The position numbers and the translations under genes are program-made. The notes beneath the pieces were generated by a model that made no database searches, was not told where the DNA came from, and saw only the letters and a program-made list of their open reading frames with translations. Below, in pieces: positions 1 to 9,790 of a stretch of 64,000 nucleotides of DNA (position 1 is the stretch's first letter; each line of letters begins with the position of its first letter). This stretch comes from Salipaludibacillus neizhouensis (GTDB taxonomy: Bacteria; Bacillota; Bacilli; Bacillales; Salisediminibacteriaceae): positions 131,927 through 195,926 of the forward strand of contig NZ_KZ614146.1 of NCBI RefSeq assembly GCF_002886185.1, in the 5' to 3' direction.

Positions 1-1
1 T

Positions 2-328
2 ATACTTGTCGGGAACATACTCGTTGCCATATTGTTAGGAATATTCTTGTTATTTATTTTTCCGATATATGTTCATTTTGATATGAGTCTCCTTAAAAAG
101 ATCAAACTATCTGTCATGCTTGGTATTATTTACCCTCATATTACCCTGGTTTTTATCATTACTGTTTTTCTATTTTGCTTACTTTTTACGTTTATTCCAG
201 CGCTCATCTTTTTCTTTAGTGTAAGTGGTGTCGCTTACTGTCTAATGGGAATCTATATGAAAAAAATAAATGATATAGCGGAAAAATATAATAGGAAGGA
301 ACAAGTTTTGAAGGAGAGTTTTGAGTGA
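2..328 (+). CDS. YesL-type DUF624 membrane protein, C-terminal part
   Basis: The reading frame is open from the left edge to a TGA at 326-328, so only the C-terminal half (about 109 residues) is present. It contains three hydrophobic helices, then a short charged tail. The sequence order (a IFPIYVHFD segment, then two long hydrophobic helices) matches the C-terminal halves of the two complete DUF624/YesL proteins in this window at 25175 and 56392. YesL-family proteins are integral membrane proteins of unknown biochemical role that sit in glycan-use operons of Bacillus. It lies 56 bases before a heparinase-type lyase gene on the same strand, so it probably belongs to that operon. Confidence 0.8.
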   Translation: MLVGNILVAILLGIFLLFIFPIYVHFDMSLLKKIKLSVMLGIIYPHITLVFIITVFLFCLLFTFIPALIFFFSVSGVAYCLMGIYMKKINDIAEKYNRKEQVLKESFE

Positions 329-384
329 AACATTATTCGAACTTTCTTGACAGATAAGAAAGTATCAGTAAAAAGAGGGATGAT

Positions 385-2244
385 ATGCATCGAACACATA
401 TTAGATCATTGATAGGTTCCTGTAGTGAAGAAGGGTCATCTCTTCTATTTTCAAGTAAGAATGATCAGCATAGTTGGTTTAAGGAAATTAAGCAAAAAAG
501 TGTTTACAAACCTTTGCTAATGGAAATTGAAGCCGAAGCGCAAAAACTTATTTGTGAAAAAGATCCTGAATTACCTTTTTCATTATTTAAGAAGTATCAA
601 GAAACAGGTTCACGTCTTGAATATCAAGATGTGTATTTTGCTAGAAGAAGACGTTTGAATACATTTACTATCATGACGTTACTTGAACCGGAAAATGTTG
701 AATACTATGAAGCTTTACAAAATACATTATGGTCGATTTGTGATGAATATACTTGGTGTTTACCAGCTCATTTAGAACATAATCCTGAAACTAATACCTC
801 ACCAGAAAGGGAATTATCACTCCAACAGCAAACAATTTGGGAGAAAAGAAAGTATACGATAGATTTATTTGCTGCTGAAACAGCTTTTGCATTGAGTGAA
901 ATCTTAACATTAACAGAGCATTTGCTTGACCCACTGATCGTTAAAAGAATCAAAGAAGAGGTGTATCGAAGAATTTTTTGGCCCTATCATAACGATGAGT
1001 TTGAATGGGAGACAGCTACTCACAATTGGGCATCGGTTTGTGCTGGATCAATCGGTTCTGCGGCTATTTATTTAATGGATGATATGGATGAACTGGCTAT
1101 TATTTTAGAACGAGTCTTACGATCAATGGATTATTATTTAACAGGATTTAATGACGATGGAGCTTGTTTGGAAGGTTACGGGTATTGGCAATATGGATTT
1201 GGGTATTATGTTTATTTTGCTGACCTGGTGAAGAAAAAGACAGGTGGAAAAATCAATTTGTTTCAGGCTGAGAAAATTCACCAAATCGCTCTATTTCAAC
1301 AAAAAAGCTTTCTAAATAAAAACATCATCGTAAATTTTTCTGATGCAGTTCCAAAAGCAAATGTTTTCTTAGGTCTTAGTCATTATTTAAATAGTATTTA
1401 TTCTGATGTAGAAGTTCCAGAAGAAGAGCTACGCGTGAAATACACGGAGGATCATTGTAGTAGATGGGCGCCGGCTATTCGGAATTTGTTATGGTTTAAT
1501 GATGAAAAAAAAGGTAAACCGTGGGAAGAAGGAAGTTATTACCTCTCATACGCGCAATGGTTTATTTCTAGGTACTCCTCGGGTGGAGCTCGGTATGCTT
1601 TCTCTGCAAAAGGAGGCCATAATGATGAGCCACACAATCATAATGATATCGGTCACTTCATGCTGTATGGAAATGGGGAGTTGTTTTTAAAAGATTTAGG
1701 TAGTGGTGAATATACTAGTAAGTCTTTCGGAGCGGATCGTTACTCTATTTTTTGTAATGGATCTCAAGGTCACTCTGTTCCAATTATTAATAATCAATTT
1801 CAGCAAGAGGGAGAGTTATTCCTAGCCTCGCAAGAAGAGTTAACTACGAAGGAGAAATACGAACAATTTAAACTTAATATTTCACAGGCTTATGGCTTAG
1901 CTAGTTTACAGAAATTGTTGAGAACGTTTACGTGGGGAAAACATGAGAAACCTAGGCTCACTTTAAAAGACTCGTTTGCATTTTTCGAGGCCCCATGCTC
2001 TATTATTGAAAGATTGATAACACCGATTCTTACGATTGAGGAACACGCTGATTGTATCGTTCTTCTAGGGAATCAGAAACAAAAATTAAGAATATTGTTT
2101 GATGAAAAGCAACTAAAATTGCAGCTAAACAAGATGCAGTTTCATAATCATCAGGGCGAAAAAGAAACGTTCTATGTTATTGATTTCATTGTTAAAAAGC
2201 TAGAAAAGGAATGCACCGTTAAGCTTGTATTTCAATTTGAATAA
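385..2244 (+). CDS. Heparinase II/III family polysaccharide lyase-like protein
   Basis: The 619-aa protein has the heparinase II/III plan: an alpha-helical toroid in roughly the first 370 residues and a beta-sandwich C-terminal half. Family signatures visible are THNWASVCAG (about residue 211), EGYGYWQYGFGYY (about 263) and the GGHNDEPHNHNDIGHF block (about 409), which carries the conserved histidines and asparagine. Such enzymes cleave uronic-acid-containing chains by beta-elimination and leave an unsaturated uronate end. There is no signal peptide, so it should act in the cytoplasm on imported oligosaccharides. The start follows a GAGGGATGAT ribosome site. The next gene, 14 bases downstream, is a GH88 hydrolase, the expected partner for removing the unsaturated residue. 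The substrate is not readable from sequence. Confidence 0.85.
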   Translation: MHRTHIRSLIGSCSEEGSSLLFSSKNDQHSWFKEIKQKSVYKPLLMEIEAEAQKLICEKDPELPFSLFKKYQETGSRLEYQDVYFARRRRLNTFTIMTLLEPENVEYYEALQNTLWSICDEYTWCLPAHLEHNPETNTSPERELSLQQQTIWEKRKYTIDLFAAETAFALSEILTLTEHLLDPLIVKRIKEEVYRRIFWPYHNDEFEWETATHNWASVCAGSIGSAAIYLMDDMDELAIILERVLRSMDYYLTGFNDDGACLEGYGYWQYGFGYYVYFADLVKKKTGGKINLFQAEKIHQIALFQQKSFLNKNIIVNFSDAVPKANVFLGLSHYLNSIYSDVEVPEEELRVKYTEDHCSRWAPAIRNLLWFNDEKKGKPWEEGSYYLSYAQWFISRYSSGGARYAFSAKGGHNDEPHNHNDIGHFMLYGNGELFLKDLGSGEYTSKSFGADRYSIFCNGSQGHSVPIINNQFQQEGELFLASQEELTTKEKYEQFKLNISQAYGLASLQKLLRTFTWGKHEKPRLTLKDSFAFFEAPCSIIERLITPILTIEEHADCIVLLGNQKQKLRILFDEKQLKLQLNKMQFHNHQGEKETFYVIDFIVKKLEKECTVKLVFQFE

Positions 2245-2258
2245 GGAAGGATGAGAAG

Positions 2259-3392
2259 ATGATAAATCAACAGGAGTGGGTAGAAGAAGCGTGGAGTAAC
2301 ATTATTAAAAAGATTAATAGAACGAGTATAAAAATTGGGGCAAACTTTCCACATGCAAGTGTTAACGGTACATATGAACTTGCACAACCTCATTGGTGGA
2401 CGGCGGGGTTTTGGCCAGGGCAACTGTGGTTAGTATATCGTGACACAAAAGATGAATCTTTAAGAAGGTTAGCAGAAGAATGTGAAGAAAAGTTAGATAA
2501 AGTAATAACAGACTTCTACCGTTTAGATCATGATATAGGTTTTATGTGGACATTAACAAGTATTGCTAGATTTAAACTTATTGGTGATGAAGAATCAAGA
2601 CGTCGTGCTCTTTTAGCTGCAAATTTGTTAATGGGACGATTTAACGTAAATGGTAACTATATTAGGGCCTGGAATCCTTGGTTTGAAGGCGATGAAAATA
2701 GAGGATATGCCATTATTGATTGTGCGATGAACTTACCGATTTTATTTTGGGCTTCGGAACAAACAGAAGATCCTCGTTATAAATCAGTAGCAATGCGACA
2801 TGCAGATACTATTCTCAATCATTTTATTGAAGCAGATGGTTCTGTTCACCACATCGTTCATTTTGATCCAGCAACTGGAGAAAGAATAGCGTTTATTGGA
2901 GGGCAAGGCTATGCACCTGATTCCGCATGGTCGAGAGGGACAGCCTGGGCTATTTATGGTTTAACCTTATGTTATGAATACACAGGAGAAGAGAGATACT
3001 TACAGGCTGCAAAAAAGGTAGCTCATTTCTTTATAGCAAATTTACCAGAAGATTCTGTTCCTCACTGGGATTTTCGTATTCCTGAAGAGGTGACAGCCTA
3101 TCGGGATTCATCTGCAGGAGCAATTGCCGCACCAGGTTTGTTGTTATTAGCTGAAAAAGTACCTTCTGCAGAAGCTGATATTTATAGAAAATCCGGGATA
3201 AAAATCCTTCAATCTTTGTATGAAAACTATGGTGACTGGGATAATCCGAACGAGGATGGATTAATTCTTCACGGAACAAGTCATTATCCAGAGCAGAAAA
3301 ATTTGGATAGACCACTTATTTATGGAGATTACTTTTTTGTAGAAGGAATTGCAAGATTGAAAGGTTATACAGAGTTATTTTGGAGGAGATAG
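2259..3392 (+). CDS. GH88 unsaturated glucuronyl hydrolase
   Basis: The 377-aa protein fits the GH88 family in length and (alpha/alpha)6 pattern. It aligns by eye with the Bacillus sp. GL1 enzyme UGL: HDIGF with Asp92 corresponds to catalytic Asp88, and IIDCAMNLP with Asp154 corresponds to Asp149. The family hydrates the double bond of 4,5-unsaturated uronic acids left by lyases, releasing a uronate that converts to 5-keto-4-deoxyuronate. It has no signal peptide and is presumably cytoplasmic. It follows the heparinase-type lyase by 14 bases behind a GGAAGG ribosome site, so the two are co-transcribed and likely consecutive steps. The released product would enter the KduI/KduD route encoded at 37307 and 60750. 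Confidence 0.93.
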   Translation: MINQQEWVEEAWSNIIKKINRTSIKIGANFPHASVNGTYELAQPHWWTAGFWPGQLWLVYRDTKDESLRRLAEECEEKLDKVITDFYRLDHDIGFMWTLTSIARFKLIGDEESRRRALLAANLLMGRFNVNGNYIRAWNPWFEGDENRGYAIIDCAMNLPILFWASEQTEDPRYKSVAMRHADTILNHFIEADGSVHHIVHFDPATGERIAFIGGQGYAPDSAWSRGTAWAIYGLTLCYEYTGEERYLQAAKKVAHFFIANLPEDSVPHWDFRIPEEVTAYRDSSAGAIAAPGLLLLAEKVPSAEADIYRKSGIKILQSLYENYGDWDNPNEDGLILHGTSHYPEQKNLDRPLIYGDYFFVEGIARLKGYTELFWRR

Positions 3393-3457
3393 AGCAACGA
3401 GTTTCTTTTTCTATTAATATACTTTTTATATCATGTTATCTAAGGAGATTATAATAA

Positions 3458-5305
3458 ATGAGAAATTTTGACTTACCCATCTATAAAAATTCTCTTAAAA
3501 CGAAAGAGGATGTTAATTTAGCAGTAGAACAAATCTGTCATCCGTTAAAAGACAAATTTAGCAAGGGGAATGCGCATCTTCATGTTGGAAATACAAGTGC
3601 TGGTCATCCGGATCCTATTGCTGAGATGGAGGGTTTTTCAAGATTACTTTGGGGAATTGTTCCTCTTCTTGCCGGTGGAAGAGAGTATGATGGCTGGGAA
3701 GCTACGTTTCAAGGAATTAAGAATGGAACTAACCCAAGCCATGAAGAGTACTGGGGGAGCATACAAGATTATGACCAGCGGATAGTAGAGGTGGCTGTGT
3801 ATGGTTTTGCTCTTGCGCTCATACCAGAAAAAATATGGGAGCCATTGAATGAAGAAGAAAAAAGTCATTTTGTTTCATGGATCTCCCAGATTAATGATTG
3901 TAAAGTACATGATTGTAATTGGTTGCTGTTTCCTGTTCTTGTGAATCTAGGTCTTAAAGCAGTGGAAGCACCTTATGACAAGGAAAAGATAGAAAATAAT
4001 TTAGACAGGATTAATGCATTTTATATAGCAGATGGGTGGTATTCCGATGGTGTTGATGCTCACTGTGATTACTATACTTCTTTTGCTATTCATTATTATT
4101 GCTTGTTTTATGCGGAACTTATGAAATCGGAAGACCCGGAACGTTCAAAGTTATATAAAGAAAGAGCGGGATTATTTGCCCAGGATTTCATCTATTGGTT
4201 TGCAAAAGATGGGTCTGCTCTTCCATATGGAAGAAGTCTTTCCTATAGATTTGCTCAAGTTTCTTTTTGGAGTGCGATGGTTTTTGCGGAGGTGGAAGTG
4301 TTTTCGTATGGTCAAATGAAAGGTATTATCTTAAATAACTTACGTTGGTGGTTTAAGCAACCTATCTTTCTTGCCGATGGGACGCTAAGCATTGGCTATG
4401 CCTATCCTAATCAAGTGATGGCTGAAAATTATAATTCTCCAGGATCACCATATTGGGGATTGAAAACATTCTTAATTCTAGCATTAAAAGATGACCATCC
4501 ATTTTGGCAGGCAGAAGAAACGTCGCTTCCACAATTAAAAGAGGTTTCTGTCCAACATCCTGCTCATTTAGTCTTGTGTCGACAAGAAGAAACGAATCAC
4601 GTACTGGCCTTTAATACGGGCCACCGCTCCACAAATGATCACACACATACTTCTGCAAAATATGAAAAATTCGTCTACTCCAATTATTTTGGGTTTAGTG
4701 TACCGAGAGCGGAATGGGGACTTGAGCAAGGTGCATTTGACTCCACGCTCGCATTAAGTGAAGGTGATAATATTTATAGAGTGAAGAGAAAAGTAGAAGA
4801 ATATAAGATAGATGACAATGTTATCTACACGAAATGGAAACCTTGGGAGAATGTCGTTGTGAGTACGTGGTTAATAACAGGTGCACCTTGGCACATACGT
4901 GTTCATCAAATAACAACCCAACGGAAGTTAGACGTAGCTGACGGCGGATTTGCTTTAGGGAAAACAGAGGATGACAGTCTAGAAGTGATGAAGGATAATA
5001 ATGCTGCAATAGTTAATAATTCATTAGGTAAAAGTGGTGTGAAAAGTTTATATGGGAATGCTAAGGCGATTCTTGTAAACCCTAATTCAAACACAAATCT
5101 CATTCACTCACGAACCACTATACCTACAGTGACGAGTAAAATAGATGTTGGAACGAGCTTGCTTGTGTCTGGATTTTATGGAGAACCAAACGGTGAAAAA
5201 GGAAGAGGAATGTGGCAGGAAGCACCATATGTAGAGGTTAAGGATAATGAAATAAAAATTTATGCTTCGGATAAAAGTACAGTGGTTTATCGGCAACGCT
5301 TATAA
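3458..5305 (+). CDS. DUF2264 family protein, probable glycan-active enzyme
   Basis: The 615-aa protein belongs to the DUF2264 family: the N-terminal part (FSRLLWGIVPLL near residue 61, then HDCNWLLFPVLVNLGL and WYSDGVDAHCDYY) has the family look of a helical toroid, followed by a beta-rich C-terminal part. Members are common in plant-polysaccharide loci. I recall that some were linked to glucuronidase-type activity, but I cannot verify that here, so the reaction stays open. No signal peptide is visible. The start follows TAAGGAG and lies 65 bases after the GH88 gene. A 16-bp perfect hairpin lies about 70 bases beyond its end, suggesting that the 385-5305 transcription unit stops here. Confidence 0.8.
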   Translation: MRNFDLPIYKNSLKTKEDVNLAVEQICHPLKDKFSKGNAHLHVGNTSAGHPDPIAEMEGFSRLLWGIVPLLAGGREYDGWEATFQGIKNGTNPSHEEYWGSIQDYDQRIVEVAVYGFALALIPEKIWEPLNEEEKSHFVSWISQINDCKVHDCNWLLFPVLVNLGLKAVEAPYDKEKIENNLDRINAFYIADGWYSDGVDAHCDYYTSFAIHYYCLFYAELMKSEDPERSKLYKERAGLFAQDFIYWFAKDGSALPYGRSLSYRFAQVSFWSAMVFAEVEVFSYGQMKGIILNNLRWWFKQPIFLADGTLSIGYAYPNQVMAENYNSPGSPYWGLKTFLILALKDDHPFWQAEETSLPQLKEVSVQHPAHLVLCRQEETNHVLAFNTGHRSTNDHTHTSAKYEKFVYSNYFGFSVPRAEWGLEQGAFDSTLALSEGDNIYRVKRKVEEYKIDDNVIYTKWKPWENVVVSTWLITGAPWHIRVHQITTQRKLDVADGGFALGKTEDDSLEVMKDNNAAIVNNSLGKSGVKSLYGNAKAILVNPNSNTNLIHSRTTIPTVTSKIDVGTSLLVSGFYGEPNGEKGRGMWQEAPYVEVKDNEIKIYASDKSTVVYRQRL

Positions 5306-5376
5306 ATTTTCTATAAGGTTGATAAATCATTTTAAATAGATAGGAATAAGCACTTATAGAAAAATCAAGCTTTCTG

Positions 5377-5411
5377 TTAGAACCACTGTGGCTAAGCCAC
5401 AGTGGTTCTAA
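5377..5411. other. Perfect 16-bp hairpin between convergent genes
   Basis: TTAGAACCACTGTGGC and its exact complement are separated by TAA. There is no T-run on either side, so it is not a standard intrinsic terminator, but it sits between convergent transcription units and may stabilise or end the upstream mRNA. Confidence 0.6.
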
Positions 5412-5458
5412 TCGGTTCAGCGCCTCAATACTCTTTTACGAAGCGTTTCAAACAGAAA

Positions 5459-5500
5459 AAACCTGGGATAAGCAGATTGTTTCTACTTATTTCCCAGGTT
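5459..5500 (-). terminator. Intrinsic terminator of the GH59 gene
   Basis: On the minus strand AACCTGGGA...TAAG pairs with CTTA...TCCCAGGTT and is followed by TTTTTT. It lies just past the GH59 stop codon. Confidence 0.8.
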
Positions 5501-5521
5501 CGATAGTGGATAGGTTTGTAC

Positions 5522-8500
5522 TTAATCTGTTGTTATTTCAGTTAAATCTTTCACTGCTGCCTGTAAAGAAGACCTTGCAGCAGCTACTTTCACTAATGAT
5601 GCTTGCGGGTTTTTTAATGCCGATTTTGCATTTAATAGTGCTGAATGGAAGGATTTCCAACTGTCCTTGGTGTAGTCTTTATGATCTTTTTCTTTGTTTT
5701 CATCATACAATTGCTGCAGTTCAGTTTTATCTACTTCCACTTTGTTTTTTCCTGTTATGACGTCCATACCATCTAAAACAAACGTACCGCCTTTTACAAC
5801 CACTTTAGCAGTATGGTTGGTATCTTTAAGTCCCCGAATGTTAAAAGAGGTTTGTCTGTCCCCTTTAGGGTAAATTCTAAAATCTTCTTCAATTAATTGA
5901 TCATCGACATAGACGTCAATTAGCGCATCCGGAGTTGCACCAAATAAATTGAATCCAGATCCCTCAAAATTAAAGATCATACTGCTGTTACCTTCTTTAG
6001 GGGTGCTGTAAATATTAACACCGCGATAATCCATAAACTCTTCTTTTACTTCATTATCTCCCAATGACACTTTAAGCGTATGTGGTTTTTCTTCCAGGTC
6101 TCTAATAGAATAACTTACACCGTCAGCTCCCACGCTGTGGTTGCCTACATCTTCTCCATCAAGCTCAAATTCATATTCTGTATTGTTGTCAGTCCCCAAC
6201 AGGTAATCTATACCTGTACCAGTGAAGTTAATCATGATATACGGATTGTCATTAAAACTCGCCCAAGCATTGTTACTATTTGAGCCCCAAGTCGCTCCAT
6301 TCTCTCGATATGCATAAACTGTGTTTTCTTCATCGCCTACATCCGCATCGTCGGATATTGCAACAAAATTATTAGGTGCTAAGGTGGTAACTGCTTCCAT
6401 AGGGACATCATCAGTAGTCTCTATTTCAGCCCTAGTAAAGCTAGTATAACTGTCTTTAGCTACTACTTTAAGTGTATGTTCTTTTTCTTCAAGGCCTTCA
6501 GCTGACCAGACCATCTTTACAATAGAACTATTATTCAAATAGTTCGCTTCTCCGACTAATTCACCGTCTAAATAAATATCTGCTGTACCATTTGTCGGAT
6601 TCGTCTCACCATATAACCTGATTTCGTTCCCCTTAAATGTAATCTCAAAGGATTCTCCATCCGATCCCCAGGCATTTCCACTGTTCGATCCCCAGTTTCC
6701 AGAATAGAAAACCTTGTTAAAGGTCCCTTGTATATTTGTTGTGTCATCGTGTCCTACAGTTATTCCGTTCCAAACTGGAAAGTCTGAACTCGCTGTCATC
6801 TGCGTACGATTAAAATGCGCATATCCTGCTTGTGTATAATCCCAGTCTCCAACGTACCCAATGGGATTCCATATATCGTTATTGTTTAAAGCTTCTTCTT
6901 CCGTAGCGTAATTCTGTCCTTGAGCACTGTCATATTTGTCAGATTTATAAGTGTATCCTTTAACTGGATCGATGCGCAAGTTATCAATAAGCGTTTCATA
7001 ATAACCAGACCCTAATGCAACTCTTCCAGCCATAACAGTGGCATCATCGTCCGTATAAGTTGCAATTTCTTCTCCATCAAGATAAAGGGTAAATACATTT
7101 TCTTTTGCTTCAAACGCTAAATTATGCCAAACTTTGTTATCAAAATCTTCAATCGTTCCACTGGTTTCGACGTTTCCAAAGTTAAGAATTTCATATCTTC
7201 CATCCGAATAAACACGTGCATTGTATGGTGCACTAGAGTCTGCCCAATCAGCTTTCATTTGACGTACCCCAATTAAAGCGTAGTTACTTCTGTCTTCTAC
7301 TTCAGGTGTATGCGTATCAAGTAAAAAGTCGTAAGAAACTGTATAATTAACCCAGCGGAAATCACCAAGCACGGTGTTTGGATTAACGCTGGACGCAGTT
7401 CCATCTCTTCCGCCCCAAACAGACCAATCTGCTCCAATGAGGTCGTGAGCAATTTTCTGTTGCAGCATATTTCCATGGGATTTTGCTTCCGGAATGTCGA
7501 GATCCGTACGTTCTGCGCTACCACTAATTGCCTGTTGACTTGCTTTTTCAACAACTTCAAAAGCACCAATCTGATCTGTCGTATAACGCGGTGTCCCCCC
7601 GCGACGTTCTACGTAATTTCTGCCTTCTTCATCAAGACCATATTTATTATATTCAAAATCATCCTTATATGGTAAAGGCATAATCGTGTCTTTGGTTAGA
7701 TCCACTGACTGTGATTGATATTCAAAGTCATTTGTTTCAGACTCCTTATCTAGTGTTGAAATGGTTACGATGGAATAAGGCTTAACTTCTAATTCATATT
7801 CGCCATTTGTTGGTGTGATTTTGTTGACATTTTTAAACCAGTTTGCATCATATTTTTCATCTGCGCCTGCTCCGCGTGTTTCCCACACATAGACAGGTGC
7901 ATCCTCTTTCCCATTTAAATTCTCTGTTTTAATTTTATAGTTACGTGTGTCCTTTGAATTATTTGCAAAGATTGTTGTGTAATCATCCGTTTCGGGATCT
8001 TTTAATGTCATATAATTATGAGTACTTGTATCGACATCTACACCGCCATCGAAGAAATTTCCATCACTAAATGTTGCCTCTTTGACATACATCCAGCGCT
8101 CACTTTCAGGTGTTGTGTGGTCATCATATCCGACAAAGTTCATCACATGACGAACTCCTTGTAACCCGCCATCTGCTTCGTAAAAGCCAGACCACGGATC
8201 AAACGCACTTATCAAATGTTTCGGATTGTATTGAGAACCTTGATAAAACGCAGCCACGGAAGGTTGAAAATCAAAAGAAACGGCATTAAGTGGATTATTG
8301 CCTGCGCCCACCCAAGAATACACCGAAATAATACGTGAAGTTACATCGATAATTCCTGCTCGGCCACCAAGCCCATTATAATGTGGCTCCATATTTTCGC
8401 GATAACGTGCATTGATCATTGGTGCAATTCCTTCAGACACCCAATTTTCTTTGGGCTGTTTGCCATCAGCAATCAATTGATCTTGTAATTCAGCAAGCTC

Positions 8501-9316
8501 AGCTGAACCAGTCAGACCATAATGGGAACTAATTACATCAATTTCATCAATTAAATCTTCATTATCTAGTAATGTGCGACTAATCGTTGCTGTGTCTCGA
8601 TAGCCATCCGCCGCAACAAGTTTAATATTTTTGTAGTCTGACTCATAGTTTGGCTCTTCTTTGATTGTTGAAGTGAAGTATTTCAACCATTCCACTTCAT
8701 TTTTACCATTACCACCTTGAGCTCTTTCATTTTGAGAGATTCCAACATAGTCTAGTTTAAATCCATACTCATCGTACACTGCATCGATAGTCTGTTTATA
8801 CCATTGATACCGATTCTCATATTCCTTGTCTGCGGCGCCATTCCATGTCCATCGCGGCTCACCCCAACGCAGAATTTCAGTTGTTATATCTGGATTAATT
8901 GACTTGGCATCAGCAGCAAATTGAAACCCTGCTCCTCTCAGCACATTTGCAGGTTCATCTGCATATCGCATGGTTGCAGGCTCCGTTCCAGAAGAGGAAT
9001 TAATATCGGCACCTAACTCCACTTTCACATGCGCTAATCCTGCTCCTGTGTCTTTATTAAACAATTGATTCATAATTTCCCAATATGCTTCTGGATGCTC
9101 TTCTTTGTAATCTAACATTAAACGAGATGTATTATTACCCGATACCGTTCCAAAACCTTTAAATCGATTATATTTATCGACGTCGGTTCCATCAATTGTA
9201 ATTGTTTTCGTGTTTTCTTCAGCGGAAGATTCATTTTCTACTAGAAAGGTAGCTAAACCAAATACAAGGAAAGTAAAAGCTAAATAACCGATACTTTTTT
9301 TAATTATATTTACCAT
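5522..9316 (-). CDS. Secreted GH59 (galactocerebrosidase-family) glycosidase with three repeated C-terminal modules and a FIVAR domain
   Basis: From ATG at 9316, placed 9 bases after GGAAG, the protein is 1264 aa with a signal peptide (cleavage likely after ESSA, about residue 32). An upstream GTG at 9355 has no good ribosome site. The family signature is FKGFGTVSGNNTSRL followed by TGAGLAHVKVELG, close to human galactocerebrosidase. Glu197 in QNER and Glu295 in WVSEG fit the acid/base and nucleophile. After the barrel come a beta-sandwich, a lectin-like domain (about 630-785), three related beta-rich modules (about 870, 1000, 1110) and a helical FIVAR repeat (about 1190-1260). There is no LPXTG anchor. 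The family cleaves beta-galactosyl linkages, so a galactan or arabinogalactan side chain is a reasonable target. Gene control may involve the cre-like site at 9526. Confidence 0.88.
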   Translation of the reverse strand: MVNIIKKSIGYLAFTFLVFGLATFLVENESSAEENTKTITIDGTDVDKYNRFKGFGTVSGNNTSRLMLDYKEEHPEAYWEIMNQLFNKDTGAGLAHVKVELGADINSSSGTEPATMRYADEPANVLRGAGFQFAADAKSINPDITTEILRWGEPRWTWNGAADKEYENRYQWYKQTIDAVYDEYGFKLDYVGISQNERAQGGNGKNEVEWLKYFTSTIKEEPNYESDYKNIKLVAADGYRDTATISRTLLDNEDLIDEIDVISSHYGLTGSAELAELQDQLIADGKQPKENWVSEGIAPMINARYRENMEPHYNGLGGRAGIIDVTSRIISVYSWVGAGNNPLNAVSFDFQPSVAAFYQGSQYNPKHLISAFDPWSGFYEADGGLQGVRHVMNFVGYDDHTTPESERWMYVKEATFSDGNFFDGGVDVDTSTHNYMTLKDPETDDYTTIFANNSKDTRNYKIKTENLNGKEDAPVYVWETRGAGADEKYDANWFKNVNKITPTNGEYELEVKPYSIVTISTLDKESETNDFEYQSQSVDLTKDTIMPLPYKDDFEYNKYGLDEEGRNYVERRGGTPRYTTDQIGAFEVVEKASQQAISGSAERTDLDIPEAKSHGNMLQQKIAHDLIGADWSVWGGRDGTASSVNPNTVLGDFRWVNYTVSYDFLLDTHTPEVEDRSNYALIGVRQMKADWADSSAPYNARVYSDGRYEILNFGNVETSGTIEDFDNKVWHNLAFEAKENVFTLYLDGEEIATYTDDDATVMAGRVALGSGYYETLIDNLRIDPVKGYTYKSDKYDSAQGQNYATEEEALNNNDIWNPIGYVGDWDYTQAGYAHFNRTQMTASSDFPVWNGITVGHDDTTNIQGTFNKVFYSGNWGSNSGNAWGSDGESFEITFKGNEIRLYGETNPTNGTADIYLDGELVGEANYLNNSSIVKMVWSAEGLEEKEHTLKVVAKDSYTSFTRAEIETTDDVPMEAVTTLAPNNFVAISDDADVGDEENTVYAYRENGATWGSNSNNAWASFNDNPYIMINFTGTGIDYLLGTDNNTEYEFELDGEDVGNHSVGADGVSYSIRDLEEKPHTLKVSLGDNEVKEEFMDYRGVNIYSTPKEGNSSMIFNFEGSGFNLFGATPDALIDVYVDDQLIEEDFRIYPKGDRQTSFNIRGLKDTNHTAKVVVKGGTFVLDGMDVITGKNKVEVDKTELQQLYDENKEKDHKDYTKDSWKSFHSALLNAKSALKNPQASLVKVAAARSSLQAAVKDLTEITTD

Positions 9317-9718
9317 TATTATTATCTTCCTTTCTCGTTGGTTAAGATATAACACGGTAGAATAGTATCTACTGCGATGTTATTAAAAAAATATAAATAT
9401 ACTCTCTATAATAGGGGGGATATGCACACATTACGTCATTTAAAATACTTCACCTCCGTTTTTAAATTAGTAGCTCAATAACAAATCATTTCTATTAGCT
9501 TGTTAAGGTACATTATACTAGTTTATGTATACGTTTACATATAACGTTTTTGCTCTATAATGGAAATATTTTGACCTTTCGACATAGTTGAAATTGCGGA
9601 TAAGTCTTCCAATATGACATCTTCATTCAATATATTATCACTTTCACAGGTATATTTTTATTTTTTAATAGTAATATGACGTTTTTGACTAGGAAAATGT
9701 AGTTTTAGGAATTTTTAA
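9317..9718. other. GH59 upstream region, no gene
   Basis: This AT-rich gap holds the GH59 promoter region and the cre-like site at 9526-9539. No credible coding sequence was seen. Confidence 0.6.
9526..9539 (-). promoter_or_regulatory. cre-like catabolite-repression site upstream of GH59
   Basis: The minus strand reads TGTAAACGTATACA, matching 13 of 14 positions of the CcpA consensus TGWAARCGNTWNCW. It lies about 210 bases upstream of the GH59 start. Assignment rests on consensus match only. Confidence 0.5.
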
Positions 9719-9747
9719 AAGGCAGTCTGCTATCTGCAGACTGCCTT
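9719..9747 (-). terminator. Terminator of the 551-aa minus-strand gene
   Basis: AAGGCAGTCTGC and its exact complement flank a 5-base loop. A short T-run follows on the minus strand, 40-70 bases past the stop codon at 9791. Confidence 0.75.
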
Positions 9748-9790
9748 AATTGATTTTTTAACAATTGGAAAGTAACTGATTTGAAAATAA

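Noticed and set aside
1499-1690. Short frame inside the heparinase-type gene, and many similar overlaps in other genes
   Set aside because: Out-of-frame overlaps without ribosome sites or conserved features.
5441-5456. cre-like GAAGCGTTTCAAAC after the DUF2264 gene
   Set aside because: Its spacing differs by one base from the consensus and it sits between the 3' ends of convergent genes, not in a promoter.
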